Assembly: GCA_050255815.1 (NCBI GenBank)
Contig: JBLMVJ010000015.1
Span: 1 to 51,798 of the forward strand
DNA: 51,798 nt
Direction of reading: 5' to 3'
DNA from: JAGORM01 sp050255815
GTDB lineage: Bacteria > Patescibacteriota > Microgenomatia > Levybacterales > GWA1-39-11
Numbering within the stretch: the stretch's first letter is position 1; the number at the start of each line of letters is the position of its first letter. A program made the translations under genes and the position numbers. Under the pieces are notes generated by a model. The model was not told the origin of the DNA and ran no database searches. It saw only the letters and a list, made by a program, of their open reading frames with translations. Of the stretch, positions 18,099 to 25,983 are shown in pieces.

Positions 18099-18452
18099 TT
18101 ATATAGTATCTTCTATTTTTTGTGCAATCTCTTTTATGCTTCCCATGACAGTGAGGTCATAGATCATGTCGTAACTTTTTACCATCATTCCCGCCCCTAA
18201 ATTTTCATCTACCTTTTCAACCAGATGCTTCCCCTGGAATTTTTTTGCAAGCAATTGTTTTGTTTCAGCTACTAGCTTATCTGATGAAGAGACTTCAACC
18301 GTGCTTTTTAAAAGCTCAGTTTTTAAAAAGGATAAAAATTTTTTCAGGTCCTTTAAGCTGAGTGTTTTTAATACTCTCTGCGCATTTGCTCCCTTAATCT
18401 CTCCGTCCTGCGCAATAGATGCTGCCAGCTTTTTCAGGTAATAGTCATTCAT
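18099..18452 (-). CDS. atpH: ATP synthase F1 delta subunit, short form
   Basis: Only 117 residues, against about 175-180 in most bacteria. Visible is the C-terminal part of the OSCP/delta family: Val-Glu-Val-Ser-Ser-Ser-Asp-Lys-Leu, Gly-Lys-His-Leu and Val-Asp-Glu-Asn-Leu-Gly-Ala-Gly-Met-Met-Val, then the terminal helix. The N-terminal six-helix bundle that binds alpha seems reduced to about half. Position between atpF and atpA supports the call. The ATG overlaps the atpF stop by one base. It links the peripheral stalk to F1. Confidence 0.85.
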   Translation of the reverse strand: MNDYYLKKLAASIAQDGEIKGANAQRVLKTLSLKDLKKFLSFLKTELLKSTVEVSSSDKLVAETKQLLAKKFQGKHLVEKVDENLGAGMMVKSYDMIYDLTVMGSIKEIAQKIEDTI

Positions 18453-18955
18453 TAGTCAATATCCTTTAACTCTTTTACGGACCTTGATAATATTTTAGAA
18501 CGTTCCTCTTTAGTAAAAAGTGATGAAAGCGCTTTCTCCAGTATTGCCATAGAATTATCCAGGGATGCCTGCTTTGCACGTTTCTCCATGGACTCCATTT
18601 GGATGTCAGCCTGTTCTTTTGCGGAGGTAATAATTTTTTCTGCCTCTTTTTTTGCTTCCGACAATATTTCTTCCTTCAGGTCTTCTGCAGATTTTTTTGT
18701 ACTGTCTATAATTTTCTCCGCTTCTTTTGCTGCCTCGTTCAGGACCTCCTCTTTTTTGGAGAGTGCCAGTTCTTTTTCCCGCGCAGCATCCTCTGCATCA
18801 GACAACCCTTTTGCAATAGTTTTTTGGCGCTCTTTTAACGTTTTTAAAATTGGCTTATAAAGAAACCTTTTAAACACATAAGCCAGAATTAAGAAGTTAA
18901 CAATTTGCGCAATAAATAACGTTGGTTGAAAACCAAAATTCTGTAATATTTCCAT
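18452..18955 (-). CDS. atpF: ATP synthase Fo b subunit
   Basis: 167 residues. One membrane helix at about 10-32 (Phe-Ile-Ala-Gln-Ile-Val-Asn-Phe-Leu-Ile-Leu) is followed by a long charged helix rich in Ala, Glu and Lys (about 38-150), the dimeric peripheral stalk. It runs directly into atpH. No second b or b-prime gene is seen in the window. Confidence 0.95.
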   Translation of the reverse strand: MEILQNFGFQPTLFIAQIVNFLILAYVFKRFLYKPILKTLKERQKTIAKGLSDAEDAAREKELALSKKEEVLNEAAKEAEKIIDSTKKSAEDLKEEILSEAKKEAEKIITSAKEQADIQMESMEKRAKQASLDNSMAILEKALSSLFTKEERSKILSRSVKELKDID

Positions 18956-18985
18956 ATATCTAAAACAGCGGAAATATATTATTTC

Positions 18986-19046
18986 TCACTGTCATTCTGA
19001 GACTCTCGACTCATTTACCCATTCAAGCACCTCACAATGACAGTGA
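18986..19046. repeat. Inverted repeat with 11-bp perfect stem between atpE and atpF
   Basis: TCACTGTCATT (18986-18996) is the exact complement of AATGACAGTGA (19036-19046), with a 39-nt loop that has further CTGAG/CTCA pairing next to the stem. It resembles intergenic palindromic repeats of the tgtcattctgag type found scattered in many genomes. Being inside the atp transcript, it may act on mRNA stability between the abundant c subunit and the rest. Confidence 0.75.
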
Positions 19047-19069
19047 AATTCTTGTATGAATCCCACTGC

Positions 19070-19276
19070 CTATTTGATAAAGGCTAAAATTAATGAGTAA
19101 ATAGCGATAGCTTCAGCAAACGCCATTCCCAAAAGCATTGGTGGCAAAACTTTGCTTGCTGCTTCAGGATTTCTTCCAATAGCTTCCATTGCTTTGAAAC
19201 CAATGATTCCAATAGCAAAAGCCGGGAAAATACCTCCTAGTGCAACGACTAATCCTCCAGTAATTGCAAATGTCAT
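19070..19276 (-). CDS. atpE: ATP synthase Fo c subunit (ring proteolipid)
   Basis: 68 residues with two membrane helices and the polar loop Gly-Arg-Asn-Pro-Glu-Ala. The ion-binding carboxylate is the Glu in Ala-Phe-Ala-Glu-Ala-Ile-Ala. Aligned by the loop with sodium-type c subunits, the glutamine ligand of helix 1 is replaced by Ile and the Ser after the Glu by Ala, so proton use is more likely. A strong Shine-Dalgarno, GGGGGGTGA, lies about 10 nt before the ATG, in keeping with the need for many copies per complex. Confidence 0.95.
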   Translation of the reverse strand: MTFAITGGLVVALGGIFPAFAIGIIGFKAMEAIGRNPEAASKVLPPMLLGMAFAEAIAIYSLILAFIK

Positions 19277-19381
19277 AATTAATATTCACCCCCCTTCGCC
19301 CTCTGAAGTTGTAATACATTGAGGGATTCATTATAAATAGTTGTTTCTGTAATCTTGTTCATTTTGTTTTCCTGCTTCGGT

Positions 19382-19393
19382 GGGGCATGCCCC
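19382..19393. other. 12-bp perfect palindrome after atpB (GGGGCATGCCCC)
   Basis: A GC-rich self-complementary block lies 8-19 nt beyond the atpB stop in the 124-nt atpB-atpE gap. It has no T-run, so it is not a standard terminator. It could be a protein-binding site or mRNA element. The rest of the gap shows nothing clear except the atpE ribosome-binding site. Confidence 0.4.
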
Positions 19394-19400
19394 CTTGTCT

Positions 19401-20141
19401 CTAATGTTCTGCGCCCTCTCCGTGCGGAGTAGCAAGAATTGACATAAACACCATGGTTAACATGGCAAAAACTAATGCCTGCACCAGAGCCACAATTATT
19501 TCCAGTAGTAAAAACGGAATAGGTGCTAAAAAAGCAAAAAGGGAAGAAATAGTTGACAGAACCACTTCCCCCGCAAAGATATTACCAAAAAGACGGAAAG
19601 AAAGCGAGAACAATTTTGTAATTTCAGATACCAGTTCTAAGACTCCTACAAATAAATAAATAGGGTTAAGTGAAAAATAACGCTGCAAATAATCCTTTAT
19701 ACCCACGGTCCTTACTGCAATAATGTGGGTAGCCAAAACAGAAACAGTAGCAAGTCCAAAAGTAGTATTGAAATCACTGGTTGCAGCCCTTAAGAGCGGA
19801 ATAAATTCTTTATGGCCTTCTGCTTCTTTGAAAAACCCTATGGTTCCAAATCCGGGAAGCAGGCCCAGGAGGTTAGTAAAGAAGATGGCTATAAAGAAAC
19901 TGGCAAACCAGGGGAATATTTTTTTAGTGTTATGTCCCGCAACTTGTTCTGTAAGGGTATAAAAATAGTCTACGCCCAATTCAGCAATCAGCTGTACTTT
20001 TCCGGGAATTTTATTAATATTTTTAGCAATAAAGAAGACCAAGGAGACAAGCACTAGGTCAGTAAAGAGGGTGGCAATAATGGTATTGGTTACGCCAAAA
20101 CCAAATAAATTAAAAATAAGTTCAGACTTTAAGGGTTCCAT
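19401..20141 (-). CDS. atpB: ATP synthase Fo a subunit
   Basis: 246 residues with five to six membrane helices. The essential arginine is in Ser-Leu-Ser-Phe-Arg-Leu-Phe-Gly-Asn-Ile-Phe-Ala-Gly-Glu in the penultimate helix. It forms the ion channel with the c-ring. It is the first gene of the operon and has no clear Shine-Dalgarno. About 170 nt of leader with two hairpins precede it. Confidence 0.95.
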   Translation of the reverse strand: MEPLKSELIFNLFGFGVTNTIIATLFTDLVLVSLVFFIAKNINKIPGKVQLIAELGVDYFYTLTEQVAGHNTKKIFPWFASFFIAIFFTNLLGLLPGFGTIGFFKEAEGHKEFIPLLRAATSDFNTTFGLATVSVLATHIIAVRTVGIKDYLQRYFSLNPIYLFVGVLELVSEITKLFSLSFRLFGNIFAGEVVLSTISSLFAFLAPIPFLLLEIIVALVQALVFAMLTMVFMSILATPHGEGAEH

Positions 20142-20183
20142 TTTTTAGAAATGTCTTACTATATATTATAAATTTTCTAAAAA

Positions 20184-20244
20184 ATATGTTGAGGCTCCAC
20201 ATTGTTCCGAGACTAAACGAGGAACAAGTAGGAGTTGAACATAT
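20184..20244. repeat. 61-nt long-stem hairpin repeat, copy 2 (atp leader)
   Basis: It has the same arms as the copy at 16471-16531 (ATATGTT/AACATAT, CTCC/GGAG, TTGTTCC/GGAACAA). The two copies differ only in the loop, GAGGTTAAACGAG there and GAGACTAAACGAG here. This copy lies in the 5' untranslated region of atpB. Confidence 0.85.
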
Positions 20245-20286
20245 AATGTAGAAAAATTATTTTCTAATTCTTTTCAAAACAACAAA

Positions 20287-20308
20287 CTCGCAACCTTTCA
20301 TTTGCGAG
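20287..20308 (-). promoter_or_regulatory. Hairpin at the very start of the atp transcript
   Basis: CTCGCAA and TTGCGAG form a perfect 7-bp stem with an 8-nt loop, beginning at about the predicted first nucleotide of the atp mRNA. It is followed on the transcript by a T-rich stretch (TTTGTTGTTTTG). It could protect the 5' end or act as an early attenuator. Confidence 0.5.
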
Positions 20309-20315
20309 CACGATT

Positions 20316-20344
20316 ATTGTATAAAATAGGCACTAGATAGTCAA
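20316..20344 (-). promoter_or_regulatory. Promoter of the ATP synthase operon
   Basis: On the minus strand, TTGACT (20344-20339), a 17-nt spacer and TACAAT (20321-20316) form a near-consensus housekeeping promoter. The predicted start near 20309 gives a leader of about 170 nt before atpB. Confidence 0.75.
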
Positions 20345-20363
20345 CAGTTAAATGGGGATATGA

Positions 20364-23300
20364 TTAATTTGTGAGACGTTTGATACCATCAACAATAATA
20401 ACCGGACGCTCATCTTTGAACTGCAGCTTTCCCTCTACTATTACTACGGAATCCCGTAATAGGACCTGTTTTGTTACTTCAAAAGTTTTGGGGAATACTA
20501 CGCATTCTATACTAACTCCGGTATGGTCTTCTATGGTGACAAATGCCATTTCCTGGTTGCTTTTCTTGGTAATAATTTTCTTCACGGAAGAGACTAGCCC
20601 TCCTATTTTGAGACTGATCCCTTCCTTCTCTTCCTCCAGTTCAGTTAAAGTGTGTGAGATAAACCGCGCCAGGTTATCAAGTTCCTGGCTGAGCGGATGG
20701 TTAGTCAGAAAAAATCCCAGGAGTTCTTTTTCAAACATGAGTTTTTCCCGTTCGGAAAATTCCTCAACGTCAGGAAGATTAGTGGAAGACATGTCCAGCT
20801 CTTCTTCCATATCTCCAAAAAGGCTTGCCTGGTTTCTGGTTGCGTTTTTTTGATCACGGGACGCTTTTTCCGCTAACTCAGGATAGGTGGTTAAAAGAGC
20901 AGAGCGTTTCCCAAACTCATCCATAGCACCCGCTTTGATGAGGCTTTCTACTGTTTTTTTGTTTACCTTGGTTAAATCTACCCGGGATAGGAAATCTTGC
21001 AATGAGGTAAATCTGCCCTGGCTTCTTGCTTCCAGGATAGAGCTAATGGCAGAAGATCCTACATTTTTTATAGCGGAAAGTCCAAACCGTACCATGTTTG
21101 CCTCAATAGAGAAATCAGATTCGGAATAATTTACTGATGGTGCAAGGATTTCTACATGCAGCCGTTTGCACTCTGCAACCGCCTGGGCTATTTTTTCATT
21201 TTTTTGTGGACCGGTGGTGCCGCGTGATTCAGCAGTTAAGAGCGCAGTCATGAATTCTACCGGATAATGGGCTTTTAAATAAGCAGTCCTAAATGCAATA
21301 GTGGCATAGCAGGCTGCGTGTGCCTTGTTAAACCCATATCCTGCAAAAGGTGCTATCAGCTCAAATATTTCTTCCGCTTTGCGTTGGGTAAGACCGTTTT
21401 TAATTGCGCCCATAATAAAGATTTCCTGTTGTTTTTTCATTTCAGAAGGGATTTTTTTACCCATAGCTTTTCTAAACTTGTCGGCATCAAGCCAGGTATA
21501 GCCGGCCAGTGCTATAGTGGTTAAGAGAACGTCATCCTGGAATGTTAAAATGCCGTATGAATTTTTCAGGATATCTACCAGTCTGGGATCAGGATAAGAG
21601 ATGAGCTTTGGATTGTGTTTTCTGGAGATAAAGTCTGGAATATTTTGCATGGGGCCCGGGCGGTAGAGCGCAACCATAGCCATGAGATCAAAAATAGAGG
21701 TAGGCCGTAATTCTTTAATATACCTGCGCATTCCGGCAGATTCTAACTGGAAAATACCGGTGGTTTCAGCATTTGATAAAAGTTCATATGTTGGTTTATC
21801 ATCCAGAGGCACATGGGTCAGGTCTATTTCTACCCCTTTTACTTCTTTAATAAACCGCAGTGCCTCTTCTATAATAGTTAAATTCCTCAGTCCCAAAAAG
21901 TCCATTTTCAAAAGACCTACCCCGTCTTCCCCTACAGTGTACATGTCGTATTGGGTTACTATCTTATCCCCATTGGTTTCCCGCTGGAGCGGCGTATAGT
22001 CAGTTAATGGTTTGTCTGCAATCACCACTCCTGCAGCATGTACTGAAGCATGGCGGGCAACTCCTTCCAGTTTTTGTGCTACGTCTAAGAGCCTTTTGGT
22101 ATCCTGTTCAGTTAAATAGGCACGCTTCAAATCAGGGCTTTGTTCCAGTGCTTTTTCTATGGTCATGGCATGCCCCTGCCAGCCGGGAGGTATCATTTTT
22201 GCAATCCTGTCAGGTCCGGCATACGGCATGCCCAGTGCACGTCCGGCGTCACGTACGGCGCCCCGTGCTTCCATGGTTCCAAAGGTAATAATCTGTGCAA
22301 CTTTATCCTCCCCATATTTCTGGGTAACGTAAGCAATGACCTCATCCCGTCTGGTATCTGCAAAGTCCAGGTCTATATCAGGAGCGGAAGGTCTGTCCGG
22401 GTTAAGAAAGCGTTCAAAAGGCAGATTAAAATAAAAGGGATCAATATCAGTAATGTTGAGCACATATGAAATAACTGAACCGGCTGCAGATCCTCTTCCC
22501 GGTCCTACGCTGATTCCCTGGGATTTTGCCCAGTTCACAAAATCTGCAACAGTCAAAAAATATGTTTCGTAGCCTTTCTTCACAATAACAGAAAGCTCAT
22601 ATTCCACCCGTTTTCTGATTTCATCAGTTACTTCCTTATATCTTCTTACCAGCCCTTCCTCTACCAGTTTATTAAGATATTCGGCAGTTGTACTGTCATC
22701 CGGGGTTTTGAATTTTGGCAGAATCCATTTTCCTAAAGAAATATCTACATTGCAGCGTTCTGCAATCTTCACGGTGTTTTCTACTGCCTCAGGATTTTTA
22801 ATAAAGAGCCCCATCATTTCATCCGGTGTTTTTAAATAGAAGTCCGGGGAATCTATCATGGTGAGTTTTCTGTCTTCATCCAGAATGGTTGTTTGAGTCT
22901 GGATTGCCAGCAAAATCTCCTGTGCTTCAGCATCATTTTTGTTAATATAATGGTTGTCGTTTGTTGCTACTAGCGGTACTGCAAATTTTTTGGAGAGGGC
23001 AATTAACTTTTCATTTAATGGTTCTTGCGGCGGAACATGAAGGTGCTTTTGCAGCTCTAAAAACACGTTTCCTTCCCCAAAGATTCTTAAGAGATTTTTG
23101 AGGCGTTTTTCCGCTTCTTCCTGCTGGCCGGCTAACAGCGGTTCTCCTACAAAGCCATTCACACAAGCGGTAAGACAAATAAGGCCTTCCGAATATTGTT
23201 CCAATAAAGCCAGGTCCGTCCTGGGTTTATAATAGTATCCGTCCAGATTAGCAACAGATACTATTTTCATTAAATTTTTGTACCCTACGTTGTTTTCTGC

Positions 23301-23576
23301 AAGTAAAATTAAATGGTTATAGTCATTATCTATACCGGCTTCCTTATCCGTTAGAGAACGTTTTGCCACATAGATTTCGCAGCCTATGATGGGTTTTATT
23401 CCCTGCGCCTTGCATTCTTTGTAGAACTTTATAGTTCCATACATATTGCCATGGTCAGTGATGGCAACCGCGTTCATGCCCAGTGCTTTTACTTTTGCTA
23501 CCATGTCCGGAATTTTAGACAATCCGTCCAGTAAAGAATACTCAGAATGGTTGTGAAGATGTACAAAGTCTGCCAT
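20364..23576 (-). CDS. dnaE: DNA polymerase III alpha subunit (replicative polymerase)
   Basis: 1070 residues, slightly shorter than the E. coli protein. The N-terminal PHP domain shows His-Leu-His-Asn-His-Ser-Glu-Tyr-Ser (6-14) and Thr-Asp-His-Gly-Asn. The catalytic palm has Pro-Asp-Ile-Asp-Leu-Asp-Phe near residues 398-404 and a further Asp in Leu-Lys-Met-Asp-Phe-Leu-Gly. Helix-hairpin-helix and OB-fold regions follow towards the C-terminus. The conserved PHP histidines suggest a metal-binding, possibly proofreading domain. It starts 2 nt after the upstream gene's stop. Confidence 0.97.
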   Translation of the reverse strand: MADFVHLHNHSEYSLLDGLSKIPDMVAKVKALGMNAVAITDHGNMYGTIKFYKECKAQGIKPIIGCEIYVAKRSLTDKEAGIDNDYNHLILLAENNVGYKNLMKIVSVANLDGYYYKPRTDLALLEQYSEGLICLTACVNGFVGEPLLAGQQEEAEKRLKNLLRIFGEGNVFLELQKHLHVPPQEPLNEKLIALSKKFAVPLVATNDNHYINKNDAEAQEILLAIQTQTTILDEDRKLTMIDSPDFYLKTPDEMMGLFIKNPEAVENTVKIAERCNVDISLGKWILPKFKTPDDSTTAEYLNKLVEEGLVRRYKEVTDEIRKRVEYELSVIVKKGYETYFLTVADFVNWAKSQGISVGPGRGSAAGSVISYVLNITDIDPFYFNLPFERFLNPDRPSAPDIDLDFADTRRDEVIAYVTQKYGEDKVAQIITFGTMEARGAVRDAGRALGMPYAGPDRIAKMIPPGWQGHAMTIEKALEQSPDLKRAYLTEQDTKRLLDVAQKLEGVARHASVHAAGVVIADKPLTDYTPLQRETNGDKIVTQYDMYTVGEDGVGLLKMDFLGLRNLTIIEEALRFIKEVKGVEIDLTHVPLDDKPTYELLSNAETTGIFQLESAGMRRYIKELRPTSIFDLMAMVALYRPGPMQNIPDFISRKHNPKLISYPDPRLVDILKNSYGILTFQDDVLLTTIALAGYTWLDADKFRKAMGKKIPSEMKKQQEIFIMGAIKNGLTQRKAEEIFELIAPFAGYGFNKAHAACYATIAFRTAYLKAHYPVEFMTALLTAESRGTTGPQKNEKIAQAVAECKRLHVEILAPSVNYSESDFSIEANMVRFGLSAIKNVGSSAISSILEARSQGRFTSLQDFLSRVDLTKVNKKTVESLIKAGAMDEFGKRSALLTTYPELAEKASRDQKNATRNQASLFGDMEEELDMSSTNLPDVEEFSEREKLMFEKELLGFFLTNHPLSQELDNLARFISHTLTELEEEKEGISLKIGGLVSSVKKIITKKSNQEMAFVTIEDHTGVSIECVVFPKTFEVTKQVLLRDSVVIVEGKLQFKDERPVIIVDGIKRLTN

Positions 23577-23578
23577 AG

Positions 23579-24187
23579 TTATACTTTTGCGAGTAAGCTC
23601 CAGGGAAGTTTTTCTTCCCGCAATAGTTCATCCGTAGGTTTTTCTTTTGCGCTTCTGATTAGTTCTATTTTTGTACCGTTTCTGCTCAGGGCAATGCTAC
23701 CGTCTCGCCTTAAAATGTCCATTCCCGGGAATTCCTGGTCTTGTTCAGGCTCCAGGCGTTCCGTTATGGTAAAACTGGGGTCCTTTGCCGTTACCATTTC
23801 AGCCAGCTCTTCAAGTTGTCTGTAGCTATTCATGGAACGGTCAAAATAACTTCCTTGCAACGGTTCATTTTTTTCCAGATATACGGCTATATCAATATCT
23901 TTTCTGGGCCATGGCTTTGTGTGTACCCCTCCTACTATTGCAAGTACACCATGTTTCCCCTCTTCAGTTAATGCTTGAGTGAGTACCTCTGAGAGTTTAT
24001 GTAAAGACTCCTGTTCCTGTTCCGGAAGCTTTGCCATCACCTGTTCCAGTGGTCTTTCACCTGACTTGGCGGCAAATTCTTGCAGGGTTACCCTGGGTTC
24101 TTGTTGGTTTTTTTTGAAGAAGCGTCCCACTATCCGGGATGCCAATCCTTCACGGGTTTTTGGAGCTTGGGGTGCTACTTCTGTCAT
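23579..24187 (-). CDS. Nucleotidyltransferase-fold-like protein of unknown role
   Basis: 202 residues. The middle reads Ala-Ile-Val-Gly-Gly-Val-His-Thr-Lys-Pro-Trp-Pro-Arg-Lys-Asp-Ile-Asp-Ile (about 83-100). A later strand is Gly-Thr-Lys-Ile-Glu-Leu-Ile (about 170). A Gly-Gly followed by Asp-X-Asp and a third acidic strand is the pattern of minimal nucleotidyltransferase folds. The first 60 residues are charged and helical. It lies between gatB and dnaE with a 2-nt gap to dnaE, so it is co-transcribed. The fold call is an inference. Confidence 0.5.
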   Translation of the reverse strand: MTEVAPQAPKTREGLASRIVGRFFKKNQQEPRVTLQEFAAKSGERPLEQVMAKLPEQEQESLHKLSEVLTQALTEEGKHGVLAIVGGVHTKPWPRKDIDIAVYLEKNEPLQGSYFDRSMNSYRQLEELAEMVTAKDPSFTITERLEPEQDQEFPGMDILRRDGSIALSRNGTKIELIRSAKEKPTDELLREEKLPWSLLAKV

Positions 24188-24229
24188 TTAAGTGGATCAA
24201 GTATATAACCTTTCCACAGAGTTTAGCAA

Positions 24230-25585
24230 CTACTTTTGAAGGTCTTCCTGAAGCCGGTTTTTAACCAGGTTTGCGTCCAATTTTTTTCCGGCTTTGCGCA
24301 TGACCATTCCCAATAAAAACATGATTACGTTTTCTTTCCCATTTTTATAATCTGTAACCGCCTGGCTATTTTCTTTTAGTACTTCTTCTATTAATTTCTG
24401 CAGTTCTTCCGGGTTTATTTCATCCTTTTTCTTCCCCGCTTTTGCTTCTTCCAATGCTTTTTCCGGTTCTACTTTTTTGTTAATGATAACGTTTGCTACG
24501 TCTTTTGCTGTAATGTTGTCTGGCGGATTTATTGCCTTTACTATTTTTTCAAATTTGTCTGCCAGTTCTTTTTCCCGGGTTAAAATTTCCGCATCAGCAG
24601 AGGAAAGGCTATATTCTTTTTCAAACCGTGCTTGTTTTTCATCAGGGAGTTCTCCTATCTGGTCTTTCAGGCTTTCTATTTCCCCTTTACTGAACGTAAC
24701 CGGTGGCATATCCGGTTCAGGGAAATATCTATAATCATGCGCTTCTTCTTTAGACCTCTGAGAAATAGTTGCATTTTTATTTTCATTCCAGCCGCGGGTT
24801 TCCTGGGCAGGTGTTTCTCCTGCATCCAGCAACTCTGCATGCCGGTTTATTTCAAATGTAATTGCCTTCTCTACAAACCGGAATGAATTAATGTTTTTAA
24901 CTTCTACCTTATATTTTGGTAGGCCTTGTTCGCCAACTTTTCGTAAAGATATGTTTGGTTCCAGACGCATGTCTCCTTTTTCCATATCAGCGTTAGAGAC
25001 CCCTAAGTAGCGGACAATTTTCTGCAGTTTTTGCAGGTATTGGACTACCTGGTACTCATTTTCAAAGTCAGGTTCCGTAACTATTTCTACCAGAGGCACT
25101 CCGGACCTGTTAAAATCAACCAAAGAAACTTTTTCCCCATGGACTTCTTCATGCGACAACTTTCCGGTATCTTCTTCCATGTGAACGCGGGTTATGCCTA
25201 TTACCTTTGACTCTTTTGACTCTTTGTCTTTTTGCACCTCAATAGACCCTTCTTTTCCAAAAGGCAAATCATACTGGGAAATTTGATACCCTTTTGCCAA
25301 ATCCGGATAGAAATAGTTTTTGCGGTCAAATTTGGAGAATTCATTAATAGAGCAGTTGAGTGCTTGCGCAATTTTAATGCACCATTCTATTGCGGTTTTA
25401 TTGGGATACGGTAAAGCACCGGGAAGTCCCAGGCAAACCGGGCAGGTGTGGGTGTTAGGTGCCTTGCCAAAGTAATCAGCAGAACATCTGCAGAACATCT
25501 TGCTCTGCGTTTTTAGTTCCACGTGAACTTCCAAGCCGATAACTGGCTGGTAGCGGGTAGCTTGTGGCGTGTGGTTTTTATCCAT
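24230..25585 (-). CDS. gatB: Aspartyl/glutamyl-tRNA amidotransferase subunit B
   Basis: 451 residues. The N-terminal Pro-Val-Ile-Gly-Leu-Glu-Val-His-Val-Glu-Leu, a CRCS...CPVC zinc site and the Gly-Val-Pro-Leu-Val-Glu-Ile-Val-Thr-Glu-Pro motif are typical. The C-terminal helical tail resembles the YqeY/GatB domain. GatB binds the misacylated tRNA and activates its side chain. Residues 3-13 (Lys-Asn-His-Thr-Pro-Gln-Ala-Thr-Arg-Tyr) are encoded by a family-A heptamer repeat, so the start codon belongs to the inserted element. AGGAGG, at the end of the four-helix-bundle gene, lies 8 nt before the ATG. Confidence 0.95.
   Translation of the reverse strand: MDKNHTPQATRYQPVIGLEVHVELKTQSKMFCRCSADYFGKAPNTHTCPVCLGLPGALPYPNKTAIEWCIKIAQALNCSINEFSKFDRKNYFYPDLAKGYQISQYDLPFGKEGSIEVQKDKESKESKVIGITRVHMEEDTGKLSHEEVHGEKVSLVDFNRSGVPLVEIVTEPDFENEYQVVQYLQKLQKIVRYLGVSNADMEKGDMRLEPNISLRKVGEQGLPKYKVEVKNINSFRFVEKAITFEINRHAELLDAGETPAQETRGWNENKNATISQRSKEEAHDYRYFPEPDMPPVTFSKGEIESLKDQIGELPDEKQARFEKEYSLSSADAEILTREKELADKFEKIVKAINPPDNITAKDVANVIINKKVEPEKALEEAKAGKKKDEINPEELQKLIEEVLKENSQAVTDYKNGKENVIMFLLGMVMRKAGKKLDANLVKNRLQEDLQK
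25547..25579. repeat. Family-A heptamer repeat at the gatB start
   Basis: On the plus strand four 7-nt units (GGTAGCG, GGTAGCT, TGTGGCG, TGTGGTT) run through the first codons of gatB and end in a T-run. The same arrangement occurs at the gatD start (29796-29830) and upstream of gatA. Confidence 0.8.
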
Positions 25586-25952
25586 TTTTATTCCTCCTCA
25601 AAGATTTCTTAAAGCCCTGGATTCTTTTAATCAATAATTCTGCCTCATCATACAATGGTTCCACATCCCTTTCGGATATGTATTTCATTTCTAAGGCAAA
25701 GAGCAATTGAGAAACAGTTTCAATAGTAGATTTAATAGAGATATCAAGATAGTGACTGAAGTCATTTACTGTTGTGCTTCCACTTCCCTCAGCGATATTT
25801 GATGAGATAGATAATGCTGCCCTTTTGAGCTGGGAAATGAGCCCAAAACCTTCTGACTTTGGCAGTGTATCTGCTGGCACATAAATATGCTTCGCATAAG
25901 TTATTGCTTCTTTCCAAATCTCCAATTGTTGAAATCTAAAAGTATTTTTCAT
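25578..25952 (-). CDS. Four-helix-bundle protein (23S rRNA intervening-sequence protein family)
   Basis: 124 residues from the ATG at 25952. A start nine bases earlier is possible, but the decayed copy at 29994 begins at the equivalent ATG. It begins Met-Lys-Asn-Thr-Phe-Arg-Phe-Gln-Gln-Leu-Glu-Ile-Trp, then has Gln-Leu-Lys-Arg-Ala-Ala and Asn-Ile-Ala-Glu-Gly-Ser-Gly, the signature of the TIGR02436/S23 family. Its function is unknown; relatives occur in 23S rRNA insertions and beside diversity-generating retroelements. It interrupts gatA-gatB and has family-A repeats on both sides. Its 3' end provides the Shine-Dalgarno for gatB and overlaps gatB by 8 nt. Confidence 0.9.
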   Translation of the reverse strand: MKNTFRFQQLEIWKEAITYAKHIYVPADTLPKSEGFGLISQLKRAALSISSNIAEGSGSTTVNDFSHYLDISIKSTIETVSQLLFALEMKYISERDVEPLYDEAELLIKRIQGFKKSLRRNKNG

Positions 25953-25957
25953 ATAAA

Positions 25958-25983
25958 CCACCTGCTACGTGCTACAAGCTAGG
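25958..25983. repeat. Family-A heptamer repeat upstream of the four-helix-bundle gene
   Basis: Units CCTGCTA, CGTGCTA and CAAGCTA lie immediately before the start of the four-helix-bundle gene. The repeat contains the last two sense codons and the TAG stop of gatA. Confidence 0.8.

Noticed and set aside
19070..19276. Sodium-type c ring for the ATP synthase
   Set aside because: The glutamine in helix 1 and the Ser/Thr after the ion-binding Glu that mark sodium-type rings are Ile and Ala here.
25200..25240. Lys/Glu/Ser-rich stretch in GatB as a further heptamer insertion
   Set aside because: The underlying DNA repeats with a period near 9, not 7, and only about two units are visible.
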